Assembly: GCF_035621475.1 (NCBI RefSeq)
Contig: NZ_CP141799.1
Span: forward strand, 404,001-468,000
Direction of reading: 5' to 3'
Source: Pseudomonas paeninsulae
GTDB lineage: Bacteria > Pseudomonadota > Gammaproteobacteria > Pseudomonadales > Pseudomonadaceae
DNA: 64,000 bases
This document shows positions 26,963 through 35,612 of this stretch, piece after piece. The notes under the pieces are model-generated. The model had not been told where the DNA came from. It ran no database searches and worked only from the letters and a program-made list of their open reading frames with translations. Position 1 is the first letter of the stretch; each line of letters starts with the position of its first letter. A program made the translations under genes and the position numbers.

Positions 26963-27397
26963 ATGAACCCACCCCAACACCTGCGCAGTGACTACCGGCA
27001 CTTGCAGCCGATCAGCACGCGCTGGCACGACAACGACATCTACGGCCATGTGAATAACGTCACCTACTACAGCTACTTCGACAGCGCGGTGAACAGCTAC
27101 CTGATCGAGGTTGGTGGCCTGGATATCCACACCGGCGAGGTGGTCGGTTTCGTCGTCAGCTCCAGCTGTGACTACTTCGCCTCCATCGCCTTTCCCGAGC
27201 GTATCGAGATCGGCCTGCGGGTCGGCAAGCTGGGCAACAGCTCGGTGCAGTACGAGCTGGCGGTGTTCAAGCAGGACGAGGAACAGGCCTGCGCCGCCGG
27301 GCGTTTCGTCCATGTGTTCGTTGACCGGCAGAGTAACCGGCCGCTGCCGATTCCCGAGCGCTTGCGCATGGCGCTGGCGGTCTTGCTGGTCGAGTAA
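26963..27397 (+). CDS. Hot-dog fold acyl-CoA thioesterase
   Basis: A 144-residue 4-hydroxybenzoyl-CoA-thioesterase-type enzyme. The motif RWHDNDIYGHVNNVTYYSYFDSAVN (given here as its family landmark, residues ~20-44) holds the conserved Asp/Asn of the active site. The AAGGACAACC just before the ATG supports the start; the longer frame upstream runs through the repeat at 26878. It cleaves acyl-CoA or acyl-ACP thioesters in the cytoplasm. Its neighbours (alcohol dehydrogenase, ACP/acyl-AMP ligase fusion) suggest fatty-acid or lipid metabolism, but a shared path is not shown. Confidence 0.88.
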   Translation: MNPPQHLRSDYRHLQPISTRWHDNDIYGHVNNVTYYSYFDSAVNSYLIEVGGLDIHTGEVVGFVVSSSCDYFASIAFPERIEIGLRVGKLGNSSVQYELAVFKQDEEQACAAGRFVHVFVDRQSNRPLPIPERLRMALAVLLVE

Positions 27398-27472
27398 GGG
27401 CGGCCAGTAGGGCGGATCGCTGCCCGTGGCCCTCTTCAGCGTTGACTTACAACCGCCAAGCGGCGGCGAGCC

Positions 27473-28762
27473 TTACCGATCGGCCAGCGCCGCGCGGCGG
27501 CCGCGCTTGAGGTCGACGCTGGCGAGGATCAGCAGGCCAAGCACGAAGTAGCTGCCGGTGAGCAGTATCGCCAGGCGGTGGTCACCATCGGTCAGCCAGC
27601 TGGTCAGGCCGTAGGTCATCGGGCCGATGATCGACGACAGCTTTACCGCCTGGCCCCACAGGCCATAGAACTCCGCCCGCCGCGCCAGCGGCGCGAGCAG
27701 ACCGACGATGGCGCGCCCGGCCGACTGGCTGGCGCCCATGCACAGCCCGGCGATGTTGGCTGCCAGCCAGAACAGCGGCGGCCCCTCGGCGGCCCAGGTC
27801 AGACCGATCATCAGCAGCCAGCCGAGCAGAGTCAGGGCCAGGGTGACGATATGCCCGAGGCGATCCTGCACATAGCCGAACAACACGGCGCCAATCGAGG
27901 CGGTGACATTCACCAGCAGGATCAGCTTGAGGGTGTCCTGGGTGGTGAAGCCCATGGCCTGGTCGGCGTAGATGGCGGCCAGGGTGACCACCGCGGCGAT
28001 CCCGGCCTGGTAGCACAGGGTGCAGGCGAGAAAGCGCAGCAGGTCGCGATAACGCCTGGCCTCGCGGACCGTCCGGGCGAAGCGGGCGAACGCCACCCGC
28101 ACGCCGTGGCGGGCGTTAGGTTGCAGCTGCGGCTGACTGCGATCGCGCAGGAACAGAAAGGTCGGCAGGCTGGCCAGGGCGAACAGGATCGCGGTGAGCA
28201 ACATGCACACCGGCACGAACTGCGCCGCCGTGTGGCCTTGGGCCTGCGCCCAGCTGACATAGGCCAGGCTGGCGCCGAGGCTGAGCAGGCCGCCGATATA
28301 ACCGAAGCCCCAGCCCCAGCCGGAGACCCGGCCGATGGCATCCTCGCGGGCGATTTCCGGGAGGAACGCGGCGATCAGGTTTTCGCCGCTGCCGAAGCAG
28401 AAGTTGGACAGCACGATGAAAACGATGGCGATGACCAGCGCGCCCGGTCCGGCCAATGCCAAACCGGCGGTGAACAGCACGCAGCCGAGGGTGCAGAGCA
28501 GCAGCAGGCGCTTCTTGCAGGCATAGGCATCGGCATAGGCGCCGAGCACTGGTGCGCTGACGATGATCAGGGCATAGGACAGGGCGATCGAACTGGTCCA
28601 GGCCAGGGTGCCCCAGGTCGCGCCGCCGGCCACCACCGCGACGAAGTAGGCGTTGAATACCGCGGTGATCACGACCGTGGTGTAGCCGGAGTTGGCGAAG
28701 TCGTACATCGCCCAGGCCCAGGCTTCGCGGCGCGTGACTCCGGGGGCGAGGCTGGGGGGCAT
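27473..28762 (-). CDS. MFS permease, UMF1/BtlA-like family
   Basis: About 429 residues with 12 membrane helices, starting MPPSLAPGVTRREAWAWAMYDF; ACGGAG stands 12-17 bases before this ATG, and it is preferred to a GTG 51 bases further upstream. AWAMYDFANSGYTTVVITAVF is the hallmark opening of the UMF1 family, and GSGENLIAAFLPEIA and NIAGLCMGASQSAGRA follow later. Members include Atg22-like vacuolar amino-acid exporters and bacterial proteins of unknown cargo. It is divergent from the fatty acyl-AMP ligase gene. Cargo unknown. Confidence 0.88.
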   Translation of the reverse strand: MPPSLAPGVTRREAWAWAMYDFANSGYTTVVITAVFNAYFVAVVAGGATWGTLAWTSSIALSYALIIVSAPVLGAYADAYACKKRLLLLCTLGCVLFTAGLALAGPGALVIAIVFIVLSNFCFGSGENLIAAFLPEIAREDAIGRVSGWGWGFGYIGGLLSLGASLAYVSWAQAQGHTAAQFVPVCMLLTAILFALASLPTFLFLRDRSQPQLQPNARHGVRVAFARFARTVREARRYRDLLRFLACTLCYQAGIAAVVTLAAIYADQAMGFTTQDTLKLILLVNVTASIGAVLFGYVQDRLGHIVTLALTLLGWLLMIGLTWAAEGPPLFWLAANIAGLCMGASQSAGRAIVGLLAPLARRAEFYGLWGQAVKLSSIIGPMTYGLTSWLTDGDHRLAILLTGSYFVLGLLILASVDLKRGRRAALADR

Positions 28763-28964
28763 GGCGAGCACTCCGTTGGCGCGCGCCGGTTGGCGGCGCG
28801 CAATGATGCTCACGCAAGCCTAGCAGTCCGCTCGGCTAGAGACGACCGGGCTATAACCGCCGGTCTGCTATGGGCTAGAGGTTATTATCGCCAGTGGCGG
28901 CAAAGGCTTATTGTTTTTCAGCGAGGGTGGTCGTCGAGACTGCCCCGCCCGCTGAGGGTCGCCG

Positions 28965-31802
28965 ATGAGTCGTCTGCCTCATGCAACAAGCGCCCATCCC
29001 ACTGCAACGGCTGCGGCGCAGCGCCTGCTACGGATCGTTCGCCAGACGGTTGCCGAATTGCGCCCCTATGCGGCGCAGGATTCGTCCGTCAGCTTGCACA
29101 GCGTACTCGACAGCGATCTGGGGCTGGACAGCCTGGCTCGGGTCGAGCTGTGGTCACGGGTCGAGCGCGAGTTCGGCGTGCGTCTGCCCCAGGCGCTGTT
29201 CGCCTCGGCGGAGACTCCGGGCGATGTGCTCGAGGCGCTGCTGGCCTGCGGGCCGACAGTCGCGGCGAGGCCGCGCGGCAGCGTCGAGCGCTTGCCCGTC
29301 GGCCCGCAGGAGCGGCTCACGCCGGACGCCGCGCAGACCCTGGTCGAGGTGCTCGACTGGCATGTGCAGCGTCATCCGCAGCGCATTCATGTGCGCTTGC
29401 TAGGCGAAAGCGATGTGCCCGAAGACATCAGCTACCTGGCCTTGCAGCAGGGGGCCAGGGCGGTTGCCAGCGGGTTGCAGCAACGCGGCCTGCAGGCCGG
29501 GCAGCGGGTGGCGCTGATGCTGCCGACCGGCCTGGATTTCCTCTTCGGCTTCTTCGGCATCCTTCTCGCTGGCGGCGTGCCGGTGCCGATCTATCCGCCC
29601 ATGCGCTTGTCGCAGATCGAGGAGCACCTGCGCCGCCAGGCCGGCATTCTGGCTAACGCCGAGGCGACGATGCTGCTCACCGTCAGCGAAGCCAAGCTGC
29701 TCGCCCGCTTGCTCAAGCCGCAAATCCCGAGCCTGCGCGAGATCGCCACGGTGGCCGAGTTGTGCGCCGAGCCCGGCAGCTTCCTGGCGACCCAGCGGCA
29801 AGCCCAGGACCTGGCCTTCCTGCAGTACACCTCGGGCAGTACTGGCCAACCCAAGGGAGTGATGGTCAGCCATGCCAATGTGTTGGCCAACTTGCGGGCG
29901 ATGGGTACGGCGCTGCGCGTCAGCGCCGACGATGTGTTCGTCAGCTGGCTGCCGATGTACCACGACATGGGCCTGATCGGCGCCTGGCTCGGCAGCCTGT
30001 ATTACGGTTTCGTCCTGGTGCTGATGTCGCCGTTGGCCTTTCTCGCCCGGCCGGCGCGCTGGCTGGAGACCATCCAGCGCTACCGCGGGACGCTGTCGGC
30101 GGCACCGAACTTCGCCTACGAGCTGTGCCTGGGCAAGCTCGCCGACAGCGAGATCCAGGGCCTCGATCTGAGCAGTTGGCGCCTGGCCTGCAACGGCGCC
30201 GAGCCGGTCAGCCCGGACACCCTGCAACGCTTCGCCGAGCGCTTCGGCCGCTATGGGCTGCAGCCAAGTGCGCTGGCCCCGGTCTACGGCCTGGCCGAGG
30301 CGACCCTGGGCGTAGTCTTCCCGCCGATCGGCCGCGCGCCGCTGCTCGACTGGGTTCAGCGCGAGTCGTTCCAGGCCCGGGGCCAGGCCCTGCGCGCCGA
30401 GCCGGGCAGTACCGATGGGCTGCGTTTCGTCAGTTGCGGTCGGCCGCTGCCGGGGCATCAGGTGCGCATCGTCGATGATCACGACATCGAGCTGCCCGAA
30501 CGTAGCGAGGGCCATCTGCAATTCAAGGGGCCGTCGACCAGCAGTGGCTATTTTCATAACCCGCTGGAGAGCCAGCGGGTGCGCCATGGCGAATGGCTCG
30601 ACTCGCTCGATCTGGCGTACATGGCCGCCGGCGAGGTCTACCTCAGTGGGCGGGCCAAGGACCTGATCATTCGCGGCGGGCGCAACATCTATCCCTACGA
30701 CGTGGAGACCGCGGTCGGCAGCCTGCCGGGCCTGCGCAAAGGCTGCGTCGCGGTGTTCGGCAGTAGTGATCCGGCCAGCGCCAGTGAGCGCCTGGTGGTG
30801 CTGGCGGAGACCAGCGAAAAGGACCCCCGCGTGCGGCAACGCCTGCAACAACAGATTGCCCGGGTGGCCATCGACCTGACCGGGGTGCCGCCGGACGATA
30901 TCGTCCTGGCGCCGCCGCACAGCGTGCTGAAAACCTCCAGTGGCAAGATCCGTCGCGCCGCCAGTCGCGAGCTGTACGAGCGAGGTGAGGTGGGTCGGCC
31001 GGGGCGGCCGGTGTGGCGGCAACTGCTGCGCCTGCTGCAGTCGGCGGCGCGGGCGCAACTCGGCCGCGTCTGGCGCAGTGTTCGGGCCGCACTCTATGCC
31101 GGGTATTTCTGGGCCTTGCTCGGGCTGCTCGGCAGCCTGACCTGGACGGCCGTGGCACTGCTGCCGCGCCTGATTTGGCGGCGCCGCTTGACCGGGGCCG
31201 CGGCCCGCCTGTTCCTGCGTCTGGCGGGCATCTCCTTGCAGATAGAGGGCCTGGACAGGCTGCGCCGGCAGGACGTGCGCGTGCTGGTCGCCAACCATGC
31301 CAGCTACCTGGACGGTTTGCTGCTCTGCGCGGCTCTGCCGCCCGAGTTCAGCTTCGTCGCCAAACGCGAGTTGGCCGGACAGCGTATCGCCGGGCACTTC
31401 CTGCGCAAGATCGGCACCTGCTTCGTCGAGCGCTTCGACCTGCAGCGCAGTGCCGCCGATGCCGAGCGCCTGGCGGCGGCATTGCAGGCCGGGCAGTCAC
31501 TGGTGTTGTTTCCCGAAGGCACGCTGAGCCGCGAACCGGGGTTGCTGCCATTTCGCATGGGCGCCTTCGTCCTCGCCGCGCGTGCCGACGTGGCGCTGGT
31601 GCCGGTGGCCATCGCGGGTTCGCGCATGGTGCTGCGTGACGGTCAGTGGTTTGCCCATCGTGGCCAAATCCACCTGCACATCTGCGCCCAACTGCTGGCG
31701 CAGGGACACGATTGGCTGGATGCAATCAAGTTGCGCGACCAGGCGCGGGCCGAGTTGCTGCAACGCCTGGACGAGCCGGATCGGCTGCTGTTGGCGGGCT
31801 GA
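28965..31802 (+). CDS. ACP / fatty-acyl-AMP ligase / acyltransferase fusion
   Basis: One 945-residue chain. Residues ~20-95 are an acyl carrier domain with phosphopantetheine Ser56 in SDLGLDSLARVEL. Residues ~125-680 are an adenylating domain of the FAAL/acyl-CoA synthetase type: YTSGSTGQPKGVMVSH at 288-303, YGLAEATLGVVFPP, GRAKDLIIRGGRNIYPYD, and the C-terminal Lys in KTSSGKIRRAA. After two hydrophobic stretches residues ~760-935 are a PlsC-type acyltransferase with NHASYLD (His778, Asp783) and FPEGT (849-853). The likely job is to activate a fatty acid, load it on the built-in carrier and pass it to a lipid-like acceptor at the membrane. Product unknown. GAGGG precedes the ATG. Confidence 0.88.
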   Translation: MSRLPHATSAHPTATAAAQRLLRIVRQTVAELRPYAAQDSSVSLHSVLDSDLGLDSLARVELWSRVEREFGVRLPQALFASAETPGDVLEALLACGPTVAARPRGSVERLPVGPQERLTPDAAQTLVEVLDWHVQRHPQRIHVRLLGESDVPEDISYLALQQGARAVASGLQQRGLQAGQRVALMLPTGLDFLFGFFGILLAGGVPVPIYPPMRLSQIEEHLRRQAGILANAEATMLLTVSEAKLLARLLKPQIPSLREIATVAELCAEPGSFLATQRQAQDLAFLQYTSGSTGQPKGVMVSHANVLANLRAMGTALRVSADDVFVSWLPMYHDMGLIGAWLGSLYYGFVLVLMSPLAFLARPARWLETIQRYRGTLSAAPNFAYELCLGKLADSEIQGLDLSSWRLACNGAEPVSPDTLQRFAERFGRYGLQPSALAPVYGLAEATLGVVFPPIGRAPLLDWVQRESFQARGQALRAEPGSTDGLRFVSCGRPLPGHQVRIVDDHDIELPERSEGHLQFKGPSTSSGYFHNPLESQRVRHGEWLDSLDLAYMAAGEVYLSGRAKDLIIRGGRNIYPYDVETAVGSLPGLRKGCVAVFGSSDPASASERLVVLAETSEKDPRVRQRLQQQIARVAIDLTGVPPDDIVLAPPHSVLKTSSGKIRRAASRELYERGEVGRPGRPVWRQLLRLLQSAARAQLGRVWRSVRAALYAGYFWALLGLLGSLTWTAVALLPRLIWRRRLTGAAARLFLRLAGISLQIEGLDRLRRQDVRVLVANHASYLDGLLLCAALPPEFSFVAKRELAGQRIAGHFLRKIGTCFVERFDLQRSAADAERLAAALQAGQSLVLFPEGTLSREPGLLPFRMGAFVLAARADVALVPVAIAGSRMVLRDGQWFAHRGQIHLHICAQLLAQGHDWLDAIKLRDQARAELLQRLDEPDRLLLAG

Positions 31803-32091
31803 GGGGGCGCTGGCGAACCTGGAAAACGGTGGTTGGTTGCTCGTCGATGGGTAGCGCCAGGCTCAATCGCATCCGACAAGAGCCGGCGTGTAATCGCTGC
31901 AATCAGCGACCCTAGCCCAAGAGTCCCAGCGAAATCCGGGAAGGGTTGGTCGGCGGCAGATCCTCCCGGATTGCATCCGGGCCAGCAACAATTCGGCGTC
32001 CCGGTCAGGTGTCGCATGGGTATCGACCCCGGTAGGCGCGGAGAGGGCGCGCCTAACCTTTATCCGCGAATTTCACCTGGATGGAGCCTAG
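31803..32091. other. Intergenic region after the acyl ligase fusion
   Basis: Includes the near-palindrome CCCGGATTGCATCCGGG at 31965-31981, a short hairpin of a kind common in intergenic DNA of pseudomonads. No gene seen. Confidence 0.4.
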
Positions 32092-32124
32092 AAAAAAGCC
32101 GCTCACTTGGCTAAGTGAGCGGCT
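32092..32124 (-). terminator. Strong terminator of the first glycine-zipper gene
   Basis: On the minus strand a perfect 12-bp stem AGCCGCTCACTT/AAGTGAGCGGCT with a 4-base loop is followed by TTTTTT. It lies about 50 bases past the stop at 32176. Confidence 0.9.
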
Positions 32125-32153
32125 GGTGTCGTGGGCCATGGCGCTGGCCGGCA

Positions 32154-32170
32154 GGTGCGCATGGCGCACC
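32154..32170. repeat. Short palindromic intergenic repeat (copy 3 of 3)
   Basis: GGTGCGCATGGCGCACC, one base different from the copies at 976 and 26878; it lies between the stop and terminator of the glycine-zipper gene. Confidence 0.65.
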
Positions 32171-32175
32171 ATTAC

Positions 32176-32619
32176 TCAATGGTGGCGATGTTTCTTGTGC
32201 TTCTTGTGCTTGTGGCCATGGGAGTGGCCGCCGCCTTCATAGCGATTGTCATAGCGGTTGTCGTTGCTCATTTCATTGCCGAGCGCGCCGCCGGCTGCGC
32301 CACCCAGGCCTGCGCCTATGGTCGAACCGGTGCTGCCGCCGACTTGGCCGCCGAGCACCGAACCGCCCGCCGCGCCGAGGCCACCACCGAGGGCAGCGCC
32401 GGTCTTGTTGCCGTCGCGGGCGGTAATTACTCCGCCGGCTGCGCCACCGACCCCGGCACCAATCGCCGCGCCGGTGCTACCGCCGACCTGCTGGCCGATG
32501 ACGTTGCCCAGGACACCGCCAACACCGCTGCCGATGGCGACTTTTCCGGAGTCGCCAGCCAAGGCATATGGTGCGGCGATAAGGCTGCTGAGAGCGAACG
32601 CTACGAGGGTTTTGCGCAT
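32176..32619 (-). CDS. Secreted glycine-zipper protein, paralogue 1
   Basis: 147 residues from MRKTLVAFALSSLIAAPYALAG (signal peptide, cleavage after ALA). The mature protein is almost all Gly-zipper repeats, GSGVGGVLGNVIGQQVGG, GAAIGAGVGGAAGG, GAALGGGLGAAGGSVLGGQVGG, and ends with a charged tail NDNRYDNRYEGGG and a His/Lys-rich stretch (HKHKKHKKHRHH). Gly-zippers pack as transmembrane or membrane-associated helices in the envelope. Function unknown; it may be an outer-membrane stability or stress protein. A paralogue follows upstream at 32992. The longer upstream frame has no signal sequence and is rejected. Confidence 0.85.
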   Translation of the reverse strand: MRKTLVAFALSSLIAAPYALAGDSGKVAIGSGVGGVLGNVIGQQVGGSTGAAIGAGVGGAAGGVITARDGNKTGAALGGGLGAAGGSVLGGQVGGSTGSTIGAGLGGAAGGALGNEMSNDNRYDNRYEGGGHSHGHKHKKHKKHRHH

Positions 32620-32774
32620 GGTTTGAGTCCTGCTGAATAAGGGGGCGAGCATACTGCATTGCAACTGATGGCTTTTCGCTACATCGCACAGATGTAGAGG
32701 CGCATGGCGGGCTTTGGTTCCCTGCCGCTCAAACGAAGGTTCCAACATCACCCGCTAAAGCGCGTAGCGTGCGC

Positions 32775-32888
32775 CGTTCCGTCGGGTGTCACTCGGCGCA
32801 GGCAGTGCACCGATGGTCCACCGGCGCGGCGCAAATCCTGGCGGGTTGTCGCTGCGCTGCGAACGGAACGCCGCCCGAACCGCCCTAC
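32775..32888 (-). repeat. Interspersed ~100-bp repeat, copy B (inverted)
   Basis: Core at 32789-32809 is the complement of TGCACTGCCTGCGCCGAGTGA. Flanking bases match copy A through GCCGCGCCGGTG and GCGACAACCCGCCAG. It lies in the gap between the two glycine-zipper genes. Confidence 0.8.
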
Positions 32889-32935
32889 TGACAGACCACA
32901 AAATCAGGAACAATCCGCAACCCATAGATGGGTTA

Positions 32936-32969
32936 AAGCCCCGCGTCTGCCCTCTGCGAGGGCTTCAGC
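32936..32969 (-). terminator. Possible terminator of the second glycine-zipper gene
   Basis: On the minus strand GAAGCCC and GGGGCTTT flank a loop that can also form an inner GCCCTC/GAGGGC pairing; a short T run follows. Modest support. Confidence 0.4.
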
Positions 32970-32991
32970 GCTTGCCGGCTCGTCCTGTCTG

Positions 32992-33477
32992 TCAGTCGCG
33001 CCAGCCGTGACCGTGGTGCTTACGCTTGTGGCGCTTGCCGTGGTGGCGGCGATGACCGTGGTGGCGGTCGTCACGGTAATAACCGCGGTCGCGGCGATCG
33101 TAGCGGTCGTCATCCCGGCTGGCATCGCCATAGTTGTTGCCGATGGCGCCGCCGGCACCGCCGCCGAGCGCCGCGCCGATCAGGCCGCCGGTGGTGCCGC
33201 CCATTTGCTGGCCGAGGACGTTGCCGCCGGCCGCACCCAGGCCACCACCGATGGCTGCTTCGGTCTTGTTGCCGCGGCGTGCGGCGACCGAGCCGCCCGC
33301 GGCGCCACCGACGCCGGCGCCGATGGCCGCGCCGGTGCTGCCGCCGATCTGCTGGCCGACCACCGAGCCCAATACCCCGCCCAGCGCACCGCCGACACCG
33401 GCCCTCATGTTATCGCCTGCCATTGTCTGTCCTGCGGCGAGGCCGAGGCTCAGTAGCAACATTGAAATGTACTTCAT
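32992..33477 (-). CDS. Secreted glycine-zipper protein, paralogue 2
   Basis: 161 residues, signal peptide MKYISMLLLSLGLAAGQTMAG. Gly-zipper repeats GVGGALGGVLGSVVGQQIGG, GAAIGAGVGGAAGGSVAAR, AAIGGGLGAAGGNVLGQQMGG and GLIGAALGGGAGGAIGNN, followed by a polar Asp/Arg/Tyr stretch and a His/Lys/Arg tail (HHGHRRHHGKRHKRKHHGH). Same plan and order as the protein at 32176-32619, so the two are a tandem duplication that has diverged mainly in the tail. Envelope location is expected. Function unknown. Confidence 0.85.
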   Translation of the reverse strand: MKYISMLLLSLGLAAGQTMAGDNMRAGVGGALGGVLGSVVGQQIGGSTGAAIGAGVGGAAGGSVAARRGNKTEAAIGGGLGAAGGNVLGQQMGGTTGGLIGAALGGGAGGAIGNNYGDASRDDDRYDRRDRGYYRDDRHHGHRRHHGKRHKRKHHGHGWRD

Positions 33478-33843
33478 GGAGAAGTTCTCTCAGTGGTTAA
33501 GTCGGTGGCGATGCTGGGGTTGGCGGCCAGGCCTGGCAAGCGTCTGCCGACGAGCGGTGTGCTTATGTAAAGGTTGTGTAAGTAACTGTTTTGAATGGAG
33601 AACTTTTACTAAATAAGGCGGTCATAGATCATTGCCCCGGGCTAGCCAGGGCGTTTTTCAGGCCTTTAAATGGCACTTCGCAGGCGGAGGGGCTGATTTT
33701 TGTAGGCGCCAGCTTGTGACCCGGCAGGAATGTGGGACATACCGTGTTTGGACCATTGCTCGGCGGGCTGCCGACCCGCCGCAAGCGGGCGCCTACAGAG
33801 CGTTGGCGTCCGCCTCGGCCGGCCAAACGCAGGCGCTCAGGCA
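33478..33843. other. Intergenic region between glycine-zipper and regulator genes
   Basis: 366 bases. Contains the inverted pair at 33701-33797. The part nearest 33550-33620 is AT-rich and likely holds the promoter of the minus-strand gene. No gene seen. Confidence 0.45.
33701..33797. repeat. REP-like inverted pair TGTAGGCGCC(A/C)GCTTG
   Basis: TGTAGGCGCCAGCTTG at 33701-33716 and its complement with one change at 33782-33797, 65 bases apart. This resembles REP/BIME elements of Pseudomonas, whose core is TGTAGGAGCGAGCTTG. It lies just after the stop of the regulator gene at 33844. Confidence 0.65.
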
Positions 33844-34932
33844 TCACAGCAGGCTCTCGCGGCTCCACTGTTCCAGCGCCTGGGCCAGCGGCAGTACCTC
33901 GCCGGGACGGCTCAGGGCGTAGCCGGGTAACTCGGCGATGCGCGCCTGGAACTCGGGGTTCTGCAGCACCTCGAGCAGCGCGCCCATGGCCGGCAGCGTC
34001 AGGCTGTCTTGATGGCAGAGCAGGCAGTAGTGCTCGCGGGCCATGGGGATGAAGGCCAGGCCGAAAAGGCGCGCCGCCGCCTCCACGCCGAAACCGGCAT
34101 CGGCCATGCCGCTGGCGACGTAGGCGGCCACGGCCGCGTGGGTGTATTCCTCGTTATAGAAGCCGTCGATGTCGACGCTATCGATCGCCGCCTGTTGCAG
34201 CAGGCTTTCCAGGAGCATGCGCGTGCCCGAGCCCTGTTCGCGGTTGACGAAGCGTCGGCCGCTGCGCTGCAGGTCGGCCAGGCCAGTGATGCCCAGCGGG
34301 TTGCCGGGGGCGAGGATCAGCCCCTGGGTGCGCACGACGAAGGTGATCACCCGATGCTCGGTACGCAGCCAGGGCTGGATGCGCGCCATGCTCAGGCTGC
34401 CCAGCGGCCCTGCAGGTACATGCAGGCCGGCCAGGTCGCAGTCGCGGCGGTGCAGTGAAAGCATCGCCTCGACCCCGCTGCGAAACTGCAACTCCCACTG
34501 CCAGCGGCCATCCAGTTCCAGCCACTCGCGCAGCGCCGCGACGGCGAAGCCATGGCTGGCATGGATGCGCAGGCCGGGACGGGTTTCCTGCAGCGCGCGA
34601 TTCAGCTCGATCTCCAGTTCGCCGGCGAGGTTATCCAGTTGCGGGCTCAGGCGTGCGCGGATCCGTTGGTCGGCGCGCAGCAGTTTTTCCCCGAGGCTGG
34701 TGAGGTGCGCACCCTTGCCGCGCTCCAGGGCAATCAGCGGGCTGCCGAAGAAGGCTTCCCACTTGCCCAGCAGGTTCCACGCGTGCCGGTAGGAGTAGCC
34801 GCTGCGGGCCGCGGCCTCGGTCAGCTTGCCGGTATCGTGGACATTTTGCAGCAGGCTCAGGCCCTGCGGGTCGAGGCTGCTGCCATCGGTCTGGTGAAAG
34901 CGCCAGCGCGGTTGGATCTCGATGCGGATCAT
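33844..34932 (-). CDS. ModE-like regulator with periplasmic-binding-type domain, divergent to formate dehydrogenase
   Basis: 362 residues. N-terminal ModE-type winged helix (~residues 20-85): LSLLQNVHDTGKLTEAAARSG, SYRHAWNLLGKWEAFFGSPLI, ERGKGAHLTSLGEKLL. Residues ~125-345 are a substrate-binding (PBP-like) domain, RPGLRIHASHGFAVAALREW, NREQGSGTRMLLESLL and AAVAAYVASGMADAGFGVEAAA, as in proteins that bind molybdate or related anions. No MOP domain. It is divergent from fdsG, so it should control the fds operon in response to molybdate or formate-derived signals. Target and ligand are inferred from family and position. Confidence 0.82.
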   Translation of the reverse strand: MIRIEIQPRWRFHQTDGSSLDPQGLSLLQNVHDTGKLTEAAARSGYSYRHAWNLLGKWEAFFGSPLIALERGKGAHLTSLGEKLLRADQRIRARLSPQLDNLAGELEIELNRALQETRPGLRIHASHGFAVAALREWLELDGRWQWELQFRSGVEAMLSLHRRDCDLAGLHVPAGPLGSLSMARIQPWLRTEHRVITFVVRTQGLILAPGNPLGITGLADLQRSGRRFVNREQGSGTRMLLESLLQQAAIDSVDIDGFYNEEYTHAAVAAYVASGMADAGFGVEAAARLFGLAFIPMAREHYCLLCHQDSLTLPAMGALLEVLQNPEFQARIAELPGYALSRPGEVLPLAQALEQWSRESLL

Positions 34933-35029
34933 ATGTCCTCTACTTCATATTTGATGCTGCGTTACGCCATGTTAGCTTGCTTTACGCGGTTTTCATGATC
35001 CGCAAATAAGAACTCAATTTCATATGTTG
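34930..35029. promoter_or_regulatory. Divergent control region of the fds operon
   Basis: The gap between regulator and fdsG carries TCATAT three times (near 34931, 34944 and 35020) and the related decamers TGCGTTACGC (34957) and TGCTTTACGC (34978). Repeated short AT-rich elements in a ModE-type divergent promoter are candidate operator half-sites. No assay; only the repeats are seen. Confidence 0.4.
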
Positions 35030-35117
35030 TGCGGCAAAGAAGTCGCCCAGCCGTTCGCCGGATAGTTTCGGCGGTTGCTGGCGGCCACCACCACGCACAG
35101 CGGCCGGAGCCTCGAAC

Positions 35118-35612
35118 ATGGCCAAGCTTGCCCAGCATGCCGATTTCCCGCAGTACCAGGCCGTCACCCGCGCGGTGCTGGCGGCGCACCGGGACGAACC
35201 CGGCGCCCTGCTGCCCATTCTTCACGACATCCAGGAGCGTCTCGGCGCGGTACCGCCCGAGGTGCTGCCAATGATCGCCGAAGACCTCTGCCTGTCGCGC
35301 GCGGAGGTGCACGGGGTGGTCAGCTTCTACCACGATTTCCGCGCCAGCCCGGCCGGTCGCCTGCACCTTAAGGTGTGTCAGGCCGAGGCCTGCCAGTCGA
35401 TGGGCGCCAAGGCGCTGACCAATGAGCTGCAGGAAAAACTCGGTTTGCAACTGGGCGAGACTCGTGAAGACGGCAGCCTGACCCTGGAGGCGGTGTATTG
35501 CCTGGGCAACTGCGCCTGTGCGCCGAACGCCATGCTCAACGGTGAGCTGCACGGTCGGGTCGATGCCGAGGACCTGCTGGACCTATTGGAAGAACAGGAG
35601 GCGCGCGCATGA
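35118..35612 (+). CDS. fdsG: NAD-dependent formate dehydrogenase, gamma subunit
   Basis: 164 residues, NuoE-like thioredoxin-fold [2Fe-2S] subunit. Cluster ligands are Cys87 and Cys92 (KVCQAEACQSMG) and Cys128 and Cys132 (VYCLGNCAC). It passes electrons within the soluble FdsGBA complex that oxidises formate to CO2 and reduces NAD+. First gene of the operon; its stop overlaps the fdsB start by 4 bases. Its ATG is the MAKLAQHADF one; GCCGGAG lies about 10-16 bases upstream. Confidence 0.92.
   Translation: MAKLAQHADFPQYQAVTRAVLAAHRDEPGALLPILHDIQERLGAVPPEVLPMIAEDLCLSRAEVHGVVSFYHDFRASPAGRLHLKVCQAEACQSMGAKALTNELQEKLGLQLGETREDGSLTLEAVYCLGNCACAPNAMLNGELHGRVDAEDLLDLLEEQEARA

Noticed and set aside
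27578..29656. A 692-codon plus-strand frame over the MFS gene
   Set aside because: Sequence is Gln/Gly/Ala/Arg-rich with no domain; antisense shadow.
32258..32626. Pro/Ala-rich plus-strand frames opposite the glycine-zipper genes
   Set aside because: They are the complement of Gly codons; the minus-strand frames have signal peptides and terminators.
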